Under the pieces are notes generated by a model. That model was given only the letters and a program-made list of their open reading frames with translations, ran no database searches and was not told the origin of the DNA. DNA of 64,000 bases from the NCBI RefSeq assembly GCF_032362555.1, contig NC_083511.1, positions 9,486,001 through 9,550,000 on the forward strand. The letters run 5' to 3'. Below are positions 18,466-29,239 of the stretch, piece after piece. Position numbers and translations under genes: made by a program. Source of the DNA: Amyelois transitella (Eukaryota > Arthropoda > Insecta > Lepidoptera > Pyralidae). Each line of letters opens with the position of its first letter. The first letter of the stretch is position 1.

Positions 18466-19015
18466 CATACTTATATATAATCACGTCTGTTTTCCTTGCG
18501 GTAGTAGACAGAGCCAACGGTCTTAAAAAGGCTTGAAAAGACTTGCGGTAGTACAAAAGACCACGTGCAGCTGTTTGGCTTAAATATAGAATTGAGATTT
18601 GACGGCCTCTGTGGCGCAACGGTAGTACGCTTGTCTGTAACATCGGAGGTCCCGGGTTCGAATCCCGGCCAGGGCATGATGACAAAACGAACTTTTTTCT
18701 GATTGGCCTGGGTCTTGGATGTTTATCTATATAAGTATTTATTATAAAATATAGAATCGTTGAGTTAGTATCTCGTAACACAAGTCTCGTACTTACTTCG
18801 AGGCTAACTCAATCTGTGTAATTTGTCCCGTATATATTTATTTATTTATATTTATTCAAATAGTGACAGGTAGCTAGCCTATCGCCTCAAAGAAGAATTC
18901 CAAATATTATATAACCCAATCTCTTAGTCGCCTTCAACGACATCCATGGGAAAGATATGGACTGGTCCAATTGTTTTTTCTATTGGTGCCGGGGACCACA
19001 AGGCACTGCTAAGCT
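18466..19015 (-). mobile_element. SINE-A copy split by SINE-B insertion
   Basis: Reverse-oriented SINE-A in two pieces: 18466-18600 ends at gaattgagatt, and 18853-19015 resumes at attcaaatagtgacaggt and ends ggtgccggggaccacaaggc. The gap is exactly a SINE-B. Confidence 0.9.
18601..18853 (+). mobile_element. SINE-B (tRNA-derived), full length, nested
   Basis: Head gacggcctctgtggcgcaac, box A tggcgcaacgg and box B ggttcgaatcc, then the 'gcctgggtcttggatgttta' body and the 'cttacttcgaggctaactca' end with a tatttattta tail. It sits inside SINE-A; the bases att of the target occur on both sides. Confidence 0.93.
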
Positions 19016-19291
19016 AATCAAATTTCAAAAATATACACATTGGTGACCGTTATCGGTTTCGTAGCTAAACTGAAACATTTTGAGACTGCGCTGAGATCAG
19101 CTCCGTAAGTATTATAAGAAGTATTAATAACAGTAAAATAAAAAGGAACGAGTGAAAAGGATTCAAATAATCTTTATTCCCAGCAAGTCTTGAATGTTCG
19201 TATGAACCGTCTTTGACCGCGAGCGTGTCGCGAACCAACCGGGTGGGTGGTGTTTTTAAATCAAAAGAATTCAGCGACATTATATTTTAAT

Positions 19292-19559
19292 GTGCCGTGT
19301 GGTTCCCGGCACCAATACAAAAAAAAAGAATAGGACCACTCCATCTCTTTCCCATGGATGTCGTAAAAGGCGACTAAGGAATAGGCTTACAAACTTGAGA
19401 TTCTTTTTTTAGGCGATGGGCTAGCAACCTGTCACTATTCGAATCTCAATTCTATCTTAAAGCCAAATAGCTGAACGTGGTCTATCAGTTCGCTCAGGAC
19501 TGTTGGCTCTGTCTACCCCGCAAGGGATATAGTCGTGATTATATGTATGTATGTATGTA
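19292..19559 (+). mobile_element. SINE-A copy with 10 bp target-site duplication
   Basis: Complete copy with a (TATG)n tail. The direct repeat atattttaat lies at 19282-19291 and 19560-19569. Confidence 0.93.
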
Positions 19560-19634
19560 ATATTTTAATTTTTGAAGTCAGTTTACTCCGAGCACAGATA
19601 TAGAACGTGGGTCCGATCATAGGTATAGAATTAT

Positions 19635-19760
19635 TAGCAGCAGGCCTGGCATGGCACGCGTTTTTGTCGCGCGATAAACTATAGCTGTCCCATTTTACGT
19701 CATAATAAAAAGCGAAACAGCGGTAGTTTATTGCGTGACAAAAATTGCTTATTTCTTTAG
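19635..19760. mobile_element. Palindromic MITE-like element, copy 1
   Basis: Inverted arms of about 28 bp at 19661-19688 and 19717-19745 (tgtcgcgcgataaactatag against cggtagtttattgcgtgaca) around a 28 bp centre. A second copy lies at 41845-41965 with the centre in opposite orientation. Confidence 0.75.
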
Positions 19761-19871
19761 TCAAATCAATCGAAATACAAAGCAACCTTATCACCAGGAA
19801 GCGACCTCGTTCAGGTCGTCTTTCAAGTAAAAGAAAAATCCAAATTAGCCCTGCCGCTGAGTTTATTAGGT

Positions 19872-19970
19872 AATACATATGTGTAGTCACGTTTTTATCC
19901 TTTACGGGGTAAACAGAGTCATCAGTCAACAATCAAGGAAGAATCCTATTTTTTTGGCCTATCCGTTAAT
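19872..19970 (-). mobile_element. SINE-A, degenerate fragment
   Basis: Reverse-oriented: tagtcacgtttttatccttt, ggggtaaacagagtca, then a large internal deletion. Confidence 0.55.
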
Positions 19971-20540
19971 CCGTATTTGAATTTATTTCTATTGATTATT
20001 GTTTGGCGCCGCATCTTGAAGAATTCAATTCCAATTTAAATATTTTATTTCAGACAACGTCTCACGTAAGTAACAATACTAACTTACAACACTGTTGATA
20101 GTAAACATTAAGTCCGCCTATTGTAAGTACTTTACAAATTGCAATTGTTACAATAAAGAATAAATAAATAATACGTTGAAACAGAAACAGTTTATAACTT
20201 GGACCAATCACTGCAGCAAGCCGATTTCTCGTCCGTCCTTTGTCTCCGACTTGGAGTGTACACGAATGAAAATCCTCACATACGTGATCATCATTACCAG
20301 TTTGCTTAGAACTCTTTTGAAGAAGTTTAGAATTACTAAACGTTATCAACTTGAGATACATACATGTCTACATATAAATTTATAATAGCTCGAAAGCGTT
20401 GCGGGGGAAACTCTTTATTGCTAGATCTTTATCAAGTCATCCATTACTAAAGATTAGACAGCGCTTAAGACAAGACTACAAGGTCACGTTAAGCTAAATC
20501 TTAGTCAATTAAATTGGAATTTGGAAAAAGTGTCAATAGG
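19971..20540. other. Intergenic, nothing recognised
   Basis: No gene seen. 20455-20510 has faint SINE-A similarity (aaggtcacgttaagct) but is too degraded to call. Confidence 0.4.
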
Positions 20541-20549
20541 TAGGAAGAT

Positions 20550-20750
20550 AAAAAAAGATTTAGGTTTGTAAACTTGTGTTTCTTAATACAGGCCATAAGC
20601 TAGCAACCTGTCACTATTTGAATCTTAATTCTATCATCAAGCCAAACAGCTGATCGTGGCCATTCGGTCTTTTCACTATTGACTTTTAGCTCTGTCTACC
20701 CCACAAGGGATATAGACATGATTATATGAATATATGTAGGTAGGTAAGAC
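20550..20750 (+). mobile_element. SINE-A, 5' truncated
   Basis: From aggtttgtaaacttg through 'aagctagcaacctgtcacta' to 'gacatgattatatgaatat'. The head is missing. Confidence 0.8.
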
Positions 20751-21785
20751 AGTATTTTTTTAAGTAATAGTCCATCGTCTAAACGAGGTATCTTCAGGTA
20801 TGTAAGCTTTATATTTTATCTACTTTTACAATCTGCAAGGAAAGAGAAACGATTGACATTTAACTCGATTCTTAAGAGATCTTAACTCGATTCATAGATA
20901 TGCAGACTTCGCGCTCTAAGTGCTAAAGCCACTCTAAGCCCTAGAAGATGTGCCACTGCACTAGATTTTTAGTAAGTAGGTAGTTCCACACATTTTCTGG
21001 TGGAAATTGCTCATTTCCTCAGTGCTTTGTGAGGCTCGTTGTTCTAGAATTTAATTCCTGCTCCACTTCAATTTATACAGCTTATTTATGCTAGTAAGGA
21101 GGTGAAGAAACAGTACCATTAATATATACTTACTTTACTTTTTTTGACAAGTTAGACGGTTAAGGAAAAAGTATTAAAGATCCTGCGTAGAGAATTCTAC
21201 CTCATAATAATTATTACATATGCGAATGTTTATTTTTTTACCACATAACATTTAACCACTAAACCGATTTTAATAGACGAAACTCGGTAAAAAAATAGTT
21301 TAAATCTTGAAAATGGATATTATTACTGTTTTTGCTAAATTCTTCAGAAAATACGGAAATTTTATTGTTTAGGCAAAACTGAGAGCTTGTTACCAAATAT
21401 TGTAAAGTCCAATTTACTTTACGAGCTCGCGAGAAAAGCTTAGGTAATGATATTAGATGTAGCAATAAGTAGGCAGAGATCATGGCAATTGGAAGATGTA
21501 GTTTCTCCCTATCAGTCCAATAAAGACGTGATCATATCGCATATATGCAGGTACACGGTACGGGAACAGCTAAATTTGTATAAATAAAATGGAATCAAAA
21601 CGTCGACTTGACATTTTGTACCGCCCGCGCGGGAACCGGCTCCAATGGCGCGTGTAATGCAAAACGCTACAAGGAGCAAAAGTTCCGCAAAACGTCGTGA
21701 TACCCAACTTTCTTACCGGTACAGTCAGCACCATAGTGGGTCATTCACTTTAATTCGTTAGGATACCTTTGTAAACTTGTAGTAC
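20751..21785. other. Intergenic, GC-richer patch at 21600-21710
   Basis: No exon found. The patch around 21620 (accgcccgcgcgggaaccgg) stands out in GC against AT-rich surroundings; its function is unknown. Confidence 0.4.
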
Positions 21786-21787
21786 AT

Positions 21788-21998
21788 ATCCTTCCTACTA
21801 CTATTATAAAGGCGAAAGTTTGTATGGATGTATGGATGTTTGTTACTCTTTCACGCAAAAACTACTGAACCGATTACCATGAAATTTGGTATGTAGGTAG
21901 CTGAAGACCCAGAATAACACATAGGCTACTTTTTATCCCAGAGTTCCCGCGGGATTGATAGGGTTTCCATGCGGACGAAGTCGCGGGCGGCCTCTAGT
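21788..21998 (+). mobile_element. Helitron-like non-autonomous element, copy 1
   Basis: Blocks 'tgttactctttcacgcaaaa', actgaaccgatt and 'gcggacgaagtcgcgggcgg' end in CTAGT. A small hairpin in the gacgaagtc region just before a CTAG end is the Helitron arrangement; this sequence type is common in Lepidoptera. No target-site duplication is expected. Confidence 0.75.
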
Positions 21999-22072
21999 AT
22001 ATAAATATTACTCACTATTTTCTTGTTACAGTGTAAATTTTTATGCAATAAAGATATTACAAACAAACAAAC

Positions 22073-22252
22073 ATTTATATGATCATGTCTTTTTTCCCTT
22101 TTCAGCTAACAGTCTCGAAAAACTGAAAGGCCACGTTCAGCTGTTTGGATTCATGATGGAGTGGATATTCAAATAGCGACAGGTTGCTAGCCCATCGCCT
22201 CAAACAAGAATTAAGTTTGTAAGGTTTTTCCTTGATTGACTTTTACGGGAAG
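22073..22252 (-). mobile_element. SINE-A, degenerate
   Basis: Reverse-oriented: 'aggccacgttcagctgtttg' and 'gacaggttgctagcccatcg' are intact; the 3' end and head are damaged. Confidence 0.75.
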
Positions 22253-22361
22253 AGAAGCAGTTGGTTTTCACTGTTTTCATTGCTACCGAACCAGCAATGA
22301 AGCATGCATAGGGAAGAGATGACGTTGTTATTACTCTTAATGCTGGGGATGGCACCGTCCA

Positions 22362-22413
22362 GTCCAGTAAACAGGTCAAGTGCATGTCAGGTCCAGTTAA
22401 TAGGTCAAGTGCA
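22362..22413 (+). repeat. Two-unit tandem duplication
   Basis: gtccagtaaacaggtcaagt at 22362 recurs as gtccagttaataggtcaagt at 22391, period 29 bp, two mismatches in 23 bp. Confidence 0.8.
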
Positions 22414-23000
22414 AGTAATATAAAGTACTTGATCGATTTTGTTGAAACCAAATCTTATCTTACGCAAAGGTATACTTTCCGATTTCTTTTTCTCAGAATG
22501 AATTTTTACAGTATTACTTGCTATTGACTGTACATTTTATGTAAAATGTCCGTTGAATCTCAATACACGATGTTGCTTCCGCTGTGCTAGGAAGTTTTTG
22601 CAGTAATGGAATTTGGATAATGTCACATCTAACTCTTAACGTAAAAATACATAGGCAAGTGTGAAATTTTACACCATATATATAGGAATATACATGAAGA
22701 AATGTGCAATCAAAATTATATTTTACTTGTTTATGTTTATTTTTCTAAATTTTGTTTTACCAATTTGAATCGTGAATATTCTTGTAGCTTGCTTAACAAG
22801 ACGTATGCACCTTGTACTTTAAGTTTATTAATGTTTTTTACTATTATTAATCAAAGTTAAATAATATTAAAGATAAATTTATTTTTATCTGTTTACGTCT
22901 GTAAATTAAATGTAATGATATAAGATTACTATCTGCTATCAACAAAAATTGAGATTTTGGTTTGCTTGCTATTTTGATTTACAAATTCAGAACTTACATA
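22414..23000. other. Intergenic, nothing recognised
   Basis: AT-rich sequence without credible ORF, splice-bounded exon or repeat match. Confidence 0.5.
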
Positions 23001-23002
23001 GG

Positions 23003-23162
23003 TACATACACATATAGTCACGTCTATATCCCTTGCGGGGTAGACAGAGCCAACAATCTTGAAAATACTAATAGGCCACGTTCAGCTTTTTGGCTTGATG
23101 GTAGAAATGAGATTCAAATTGTGTTCCTATTCTTTTTTATTTGTGCCGGGGACCACACGGCA
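23003..23162 (-). mobile_element. SINE-A with internal deletion
   Basis: Both ends are present (tagtcacgtctatatccctt and gtgccggggaccacacggc), but about 100 bp between the gattcaaatt and ttcctattctttt blocks is missing. Confidence 0.85.
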
Positions 23163-24542
23163 TTTATAACTTAATTCAAAGTAAGCAGAGAGTTTGCATT
23201 GCACCTGATTGAATTTCTAAATAAAAGTCAATAACTGTTGTTTTAAAATATAATAATTTATCTTTATAATATTACCTTATGGATTCATAAAAACAATATA
23301 AATAAAGTAAAATTGTGACGTCAATAAGAGATATCTATAGATATAGATCGTGTATCCAATTTTGAAAATAAATCTATTTTATTTTATTCTAAAGTTAGAA
23401 ATAAGAACTTTATTTTATGTCATCATCAATAGGTACTTAATATTTCAGAATTACACACCCTTACATTTTATACCTATGCAATTTAATCAGAAGTTACAAA
23501 GGTATAAAACGTAAGGCTGTTTGCCCAGTATCAATAAGTGGTCTATTATTAGGTAAGTGTTTACCGATTCTCGTGGGTTGTTTTAGCAAAATATTTTCTC
23601 TACCAGCACCCACTATTTATTTGGCTGCTCCCGAACCGACCATGTTTGATTTATTTTTACAACCGGCCTTAGGACCTTTGATGTGGGCATAATGTTTACA
23701 TTCCGTTCGGGGTGTGACCCTGTAATTTTTTCACGCGTAGGTACTGTTGTTATTTGTCATAATCAATTAGCAAAGAAAATATATAAAATACTTAAAGGAC
23801 GGGCTGTGTTTGAAAATAATAAGGGTATTGTTAAATATAATACATTATCGTTGACAAAATATATGAATAGCGTAATAAATTTGAAATTATAATCATTTCA
23901 GAAGATAAAAATAAGTCATGATTCGTTATTATCTGAGTATGGTTATGGGTGAATTTAATTTTTGGGTTTGACAAGATTACTGGTTTTTACACAGAGCATA
24001 TTCTGACCTCAGTAGAAAAAGCTAGACCAGATTGGATGTTTTCAGTCACTTTTAAAGACACTTAAAGACTATTTTAGTGAAAATAAGATCTATAACTCAC
24101 CTATTAAGAAACAAAGAATATTAAAGTTAAAATAAGATCTAAAAGACTCACGATAAAAATAATATTTGATATTGATATGAAAAAGTAAGGACTAAATTAT
24201 GTTGCCAGATAAATAAATATGAATTCTGATTATACTACTACTACCAAACTTAAAATCATTTTAATCAAATTTTCTAGACAAAAGGTGACACCTCGGATGA
24301 AGAACATCACAGTTAAAAAAGTTATCATATAAGAATTCGTTCATATATCCTTATCTTGTACTAAGTTGGAACATGCTGATATATCTGAGATTCAAGCTCT
24401 GTTTAATTCAGGCACCAGTCTCTTGCATTATTTTTTTAATTTTTTATACTGGTTAACGTAACAAATTCATAATAAAGACCTTAGTCTGAATTAAAGAATA
24501 AAATATATGGTAAAATTATTAAAACCAATCAATTAGTTATAA
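23163..24542. other. Intergenic, nothing recognised
   Basis: AT-rich, no gene. An isolated TGACGTCA occurs at 23316-23323. Confidence 0.5.
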
Positions 24543-24548
24543 TTTATT
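24543..24548 (-). promoter_or_regulatory. Polyadenylation signal of the coiled-coil gene
   Basis: AATAAA on the reverse strand, about 75 bp beyond the stop codon of the 24624-25517 gene, a normal spacing. Confidence 0.5.
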
Positions 24549-24623
24549 TATTTAATTCTCAAATGTATATGACTAATTAAGGATTTTAGTATCTACCAAC
24601 TTTTTCTTAAATTCTTCAAGTTT

Positions 24624-25517
24624 TTAATCAATAATATTGATTTTAACCTGTTCCAAAAGCTTAGCCTTACTCCGGTTAATCTTTTTGTATTTAGGATTGG
24701 CTTTTACCGACCGTCTTATGCTACTTCTTATCATTATTCTGTTAAAAGCCTCTTCTTGACTGGTATCATCGCTATCGTCGTCAGAAAAATGATTGTTCAT
24801 GCTATCATTCAACTTCTTTGGCGTAACTACTATTGGTACGGCTGGTTCCTCCGAAAACGCCGAATCATCCAAGACAATCCTTTCGTCATCGCTTATTGGA
24901 CGATCATTACTAAATTGACGAGTAAATATTCTTCTATTCAATAATGGAATAGTTGGAACTTCCAACGTATTTTTCTTTTCTTCTTTCTTCTTACTATTAC
25001 TATTACCAGGCTTGTATTTCATTGGGGAAAAATCTACTCTGCGTAAAAACCCTATGGAGTCTGCAAATCTCCTACTACACTTTCTACTTGCTTTCACTTC
25101 GATTTTTAAATCATCTATTTTGGGACTTAAGTCTTCATTTTCCAAAACGATTCCTGAGTCAGAGTTGGAATCAATGACTATTTCTGGCACAATAAAGTCT
25201 GTTTTGACGTTTAATTTTATGTTCAGTTCTTCAATTGTTTCATTTTGCTTTTTGATGATTTCATCTTTTTCAGCTATTTGTCTGTTGATGGATTCAGTCC
25301 TTTCATTTAAATTAGTTTCGTACTTCAGAAGCTCAGATGACAAGAAATCCAATTCTTTTTTCCTATTGGATTCTAATTTTTTGATGATTGCTGATTGCTT
25401 GGTAATGACCTCTTTAAGCCTGGTTATTTCTTTCTTATGTGTCGTAGTAATGAACTTAATAAGGTTAATTGCTTCTTGTAATGTTGTTGGCTCTGGGTAT
25501 TCTTGATTGACTGACAT
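24624..25517 (-). CDS. Uncharacterised coiled-coil protein, 297 aa
   Basis: ATG at 25517 gives MSVNQEYPEPTTLQEAINLI. Codons 5' of it run into ttttgtttcag, a clear splice acceptor on the reverse strand, so translation starts in the second exon and any frame beyond is intron. Residues about 25-115 are heptad-rich and highly charged (KKEITRLKEVITKQSAIIKK), predicting a coiled coil. The middle has FLRRVDFSP, containing RVDF, which fits the PP1-docking pattern RVxF, followed by Ser-Pro. Towards the end there is an acidic Ser/Asp run (HFSDDDSDDTSQEE) and a basic tail. No enzyme motif, signal peptide or membrane segment. I do not recognise the family; the layout resembles cytoskeletal or cell-division scaffold proteins, which is inference only. 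The long frame, start context, acceptor and polyadenylation signal support a real gene. Confidence 0.75.
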   Translation of the reverse strand: MSVNQEYPEPTTLQEAINLIKFITTTHKKEITRLKEVITKQSAIIKKLESNRKKELDFLSSELLKYETNLNERTESINRQIAEKDEIIKKQNETIEELNIKLNVKTDFIVPEIVIDSNSDSGIVLENEDLSPKIDDLKIEVKASRKCSRRFADSIGFLRRVDFSPMKYKPGNSNSKKKEEKKNTLEVPTIPLLNRRIFTRQFSNDRPISDDERIVLDDSAFSEEPAVPIVVTPKKLNDSMNNHFSDDDSDDTSQEEAFNRIMIRSSIRRSVKANPKYKKINRSKAKLLEQVKINIID

Positions 25518-25532
25518 TCTTAGTTTGAAAAT
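25518..25532 (-). promoter_or_regulatory. 5' UTR remnant and splice acceptor
   Basis: Reverse strand: ttttgtttcag then attttcaaactaaga, followed by the ATG. A good acceptor 15 bp before the start implies a 5' UTR intron. Confidence 0.65.
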
Positions 25533-26130
25533 CTGAAACAAAACGTATAAACTTATTAATATATTTTACAAAAGTATTATACCGCGTTTTTACAACGCTT
25601 AGTGTAAGATTAATTTACGTATTAGTCCTAATTCGAAATGATAGGAAATTCATTAAAACAAACAAAAGTAATTTAGCTAATAGTTGTTGCACATTCAGGT
25701 GTCACTGATACAGTTACTACCTATAGCGTTATTAAAATAACTTTTAAAATCAATTTAACAAACAGATAGTATTTGTAAAATGAAAGAATATTATGCTTGA
25801 CTATTAGTATTTAGTTAATGGTAATTGGAATGTTTCAATTTCACTATGACGCATATAAAATTATTTCTGTAATGCGTGATAAATGAACATTATTCTTGGT
25901 TAAAAAAACGAAATTTTGCATTAACAAATTCCAGTGAAGTAAATAATATATATTATTATTTTGAGAACATATTAATTACATACTTTCATATATTGAAATT
26001 TGGCACATTCGAAAGTTTGTTTTCCGCAGTTATAATAAAACATCTGGTTATTAGATTGAGCCTTTGACCGAATTTATTAAGGTATTAAAATGAAGGGTTA
26101 CAATCTTGAAATGTCTTTTAATCATAGAAA

Positions 26131-26175
26131 TATATGGAGTGGTCCTATTCTAATGAATTGTGAACCAAACGGCAC
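26131..26175 (-). mobile_element. SINE-A 5' remnant
   Basis: Reverse-oriented: atggagtggtcctattcta followed by a degraded gaaccaaacggcac head. Confidence 0.45.
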
Positions 26176-26919
26176 TAACACACAAAGATAAGAAGAATAA
26201 ACAGAGATAGTTCTTTTTAACTCAGCAGGAAACTACGCGGACTTCAAACATTTCTTCAATACATTGGCTATAAACTTTGAATCAACACGTAACAAAGGCC
26301 AATATTTTCTTTCTTTAAGTGCTATCCTTATATTATTAGCCAGGTGTTAGACAAGAGAATTCACTGCGTGCCACGATAGTTTATATACTGGACTATACAC
26401 AGACCGTTGTGAAAACAATGTGTTATTGTTCGGACCGGCTTGGCTGACCCGTTCAAACATATCTATTTTATTTCAGCTACATTTCCTATGATGTTTTTGT
26501 TAATGCCAATTGTCTGATGAGAAGTAGGGTAATTTTTTCTAGATGTTTTTATAGGCACGTTATGTTTTCTTCTATTGTGATTACTAGATTGATATGTGAG
26601 GATTCTAGACTGATACAATATTAAAGAAAAGCTAATTTACTATTGAATTTTCAGTGTATTTAATAAATATATACTAATCCCGTTTTTAAAAACTTTTCCT
26701 TATTAATGTTCAACCCATTACAATCTTTGCCAAAAGAGTGGCAGCCGGTATACACAATGTTTTTCTTTGTTTATATATTACAAAAAACGTGTTTTTTTCG
26801 TATATTTTTTTTTTGTTCAGTATTAACAAGTAACAATGTTAACAAGTAGACGCTTAAAATTTCCACAGAATATAAACTTGTATATTATTATTTTTTTTAA
26901 ATAAATAAATAACAATAAA

Positions 26920-27085
26920 GTAATAATTAAACGCCCTCCCTACAACAAACGTTATTTTTAAGCAATTTATTGGCCGATTTTAATAAACAAGTAGAAACGT
27001 GAATAAATATTTAACTGAAAAACATGATGATGGTATGGAAACCTTCGTGCGTGAGGCCAACTCGCACTTGGCCGGTTTTTTCACA
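26920..27085 (+). repeat. Dispersed repeat ending in cacttggccggttttt
   Basis: The block cttcgtgcgtgaggccaact, then cgcacttggccggtttttt, is a sequence I know to recur widely in moth and butterfly genomes. Only one copy is here, and its left limit is a guess. Confidence 0.4.
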
Positions 27086-27592
27086 TTAAATAGAAATGGA
27101 GAAAAATAAGATATCTAACAATCAAAATATTCAAAACAGCATTATAAATATCCAAAAAAAATTAAGTTAAAATAAAGTTCAACATATATATACCAATATT
27201 TTGTTTAAATACTTTATATTATACTAATAAATTCCCGAAAACATTTCCGTAGCTTTTTTTATTTGGGGCCTACCAAGGTAAGGTACAAAAATAAGTAAAG
27301 AACATGCTGTGACAAGATTTGCAGTATTATCCAAAGACCACTTGTTTAACTCCAATAAATTTACCTACCTTTGGCAATGCTGCCAGCCTTCTAGGCACAC
27401 TCTCGCAAGTTAATTCTATGCAGGGACTGTACAATTTGTAAATTTAATTTTAGTTTGTAATTATCTTTTTTCTTTACATTTTATAAATAGTTTTAGTTTA
27501 TATAATAAAGTTACAGTACACATACCTACCTACCTACAAATAAAGCCAACAAAACAACTTAACCAAAAAAAAAAGTAAAAATAAAATCATAC

Positions 27593-27720
27593 CTGCAGAA
27601 CTAATCCCACACAATCCAATAACTAAATGGAACAATTGACACTCTGCCGCCACTGGATGGTAAACACTGACTGACTGACTTGCCAATTACAAAGCAGGTG
27701 TTGAACTTGACGTTTAAAGA
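27593..27720 (-). other. Candidate non-coding first exon of the coiled-coil gene
   Basis: The reverse strand reads gattagttctgcag followed by gtatga, a strong donor. No ATG-led frame is needed. The 5' limit and promoter are not visible. Confidence 0.3.
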
Positions 27721-28000
27721 TAACACACAGGTTAAGCAATTGTAACCCTAATAGTCACTCGAAGGGATTCCTCACACCGGTTCCATGAGAAAGATTACCA
27801 CGTTTTAATAATAGTTTTATTTTTAATGAATGCAATTCTCGTGAATATGCCAATAAGTCTTAATGGCCGAGGGTAATTATGTTAACTTTGACGTAATTAG
27901 TTTGAGCGACCATTATTGCAACGAAGGACTAATTGATTGATGCAATATATGCCGTATGGATTTCTGGAAGACGATTAAGGTTAATGTTGATATATTTATT
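27721..28000. other. Intergenic, unique sequence
   Basis: No ORF. It contains several TAATTA/TAATTG-type motifs (27895-27935). It may be upstream regulatory DNA of the coiled-coil gene, but nothing proves it. Confidence 0.3.
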
Positions 28001-28274
28001 GCCGTGTGGTTCCCAGCACAAATATAAAAGAATATTATCTTTATTGCCATGTGGTACCCGGCACTAATATAAAATAGAATAGGACCATTTCATTTCTTTA
28101 CCATGGAGGTCGTAAAAGGCGATTAAGGGATAGACTAATAGACTTGGGATTCTTCTTATAGGCGATTGGCTAGCGACCTGTCACTATTTGAATCTCAATT
28201 CTATCATTGAGCCAAGCAGCTGAACGTGTCTTTTCAAGACTGCTGGCTCTGTCTAACCCGCAAGGGATATGGAC
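28001..28274 (+). mobile_element. SINE-A with duplicated head and 12 bp target-site duplication
   Basis: The head occurs twice (28001 and 28046), each preceded by tttatt, so about 45 bp was duplicated. ttgatatattta lies at 27987-27998 and 28275-28286. The (TATG)n tail is absent. Confidence 0.9.
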
Positions 28275-28473
28275 TTGATATATTTACGTTTAAACTTGGT
28301 GGAACCCAGGGCTCCTACTTAAAGAGGAGGCAACCGAAATATGGGCTTAAAGAATGATGTTTATTGTATTTTGTTGATAAGAATTACCTTTGCATTAGTT
28401 AATTTTCGTAGATATGTATTTATGCCTAATTTTTATACCGATATATATATAATAAATTGCTGTTAATTAAAAT

Positions 28474-28826
28474 AAGGGAATGTTGTGATGTGAAAGAAGA
28501 TGTAGTTACAGGAATAGAAAAGGGTATGTTAAGATGGTTTGGTCTTGTGGAGATGATGAATGCAAGCAGGTTGACTAAGCAGATGCAAGGAGAGTGTGGA
28601 GGGAAAGGTCGGAGCGGGAAGACCTTAGACGAACGTATCTTGATCAAATTAAGGACATCCTAGTAAAGGGTCAGGTCAAGAGTACCCGGAACCGCCGAGC
28701 TTGCATGAAGAGAGTTATGAATGTGGATGAAGCGTAGGAAGTGTGCAGAGATCGTGGTAAGTGGAAAGAGATAGTCTCTGCCTACCCCTCCGGGAAAGAG
28801 GCGTGATTTTATGTATATGTATGTAT
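28474..28826 (+). mobile_element. RTE-like LINE 3' fragment, upstream copy
   Basis: Encodes ECCDVKEDVVTGIEKGMLRW, FGLVEMMNASRLTKQMQGEC with a frameshift and a TAG in the terminal part, then the ctgcctacccctccgggaaa end and a tatgtatatgta tail. It is 5' truncated. Confidence 0.88.
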
Positions 28827-28837
28827 AAATTGCAAAG

Positions 28838-29239
28838 GAGTATGATGGGTGTGAAATTGAGTGACAGGATAAGGAACAGCGTGATAAGGGAATGTTGTGA
28901 TGTGAAAGAAGATGTAGTTACAGGAATAGAAAAGGGTATGTTAAGATGGTTCGGTCATGTGGAGAGGATGAATGAAAGCAGGTTGACTAAGCAGATATAC
29001 AAGGAGAGTGTGGAGGGAAAGGTCGGAGTGGGAAGACCTAGACGAACGTATCTTGATCAAATTAAGGACGTCCTGGTAAAGGGTCAGGTCAAAAGTACCC
29101 GAAACCGCCGAGCTTGTATGAAGAGAGTTATGAATGTGGACGAAGCGAAAGAAGTATGCAGAGATCGTGGCAAGTGGAAAGAGGTAGTCTCTGCCTACCC
29201 CTCCGGGAAAGAGGCGTGATTTTATGTATGTATGTATGT
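28838..29239 (+). mobile_element. RTE-like LINE 3' fragment, downstream copy with 11 bp TSD
   Basis: An open C-terminal stretch of ORF2: GVKLSDRIRNSVIRECCDVK, WFGHVERMNESRLTKQIYKE, VGVGRPRRTYLDQIKDVLVK and ending SAYPSGKEA before TGA. aaattgcaaag lies at 28827-28837 and 29240-29250. It landed directly after the tail of the preceding copy. Confidence 0.93.

Larger units (their letters stand above)
25533..27592 (-). other. Probable 5' UTR intron of the coiled-coil gene
   Basis: If exon 1 ends at the donor at 27592-27591, this 2.06 kb is intron. It is AT-rich. It holds a SINE-A head remnant (26131-26175) and a dispersed repeat ending near 27085, and no exon-like sequence. Confidence 0.4.

Noticed and set aside
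18410..18781. ORFs reading WPGFEPGTS and similar at SINE-B copies (also 49094-49279 and 58201-58470)
   Set aside because: These are translations of the tRNA-derived SINE head and body, recurring wherever SINE-B lies. They are not host proteins.
28761..29219. 152-codon ORF with WFGHVERM motif as a possible host gene
   Set aside because: It is the ORF2 C-terminus of a 5' truncated LINE with an exact target-site duplication; the first part is the tail of another copy.
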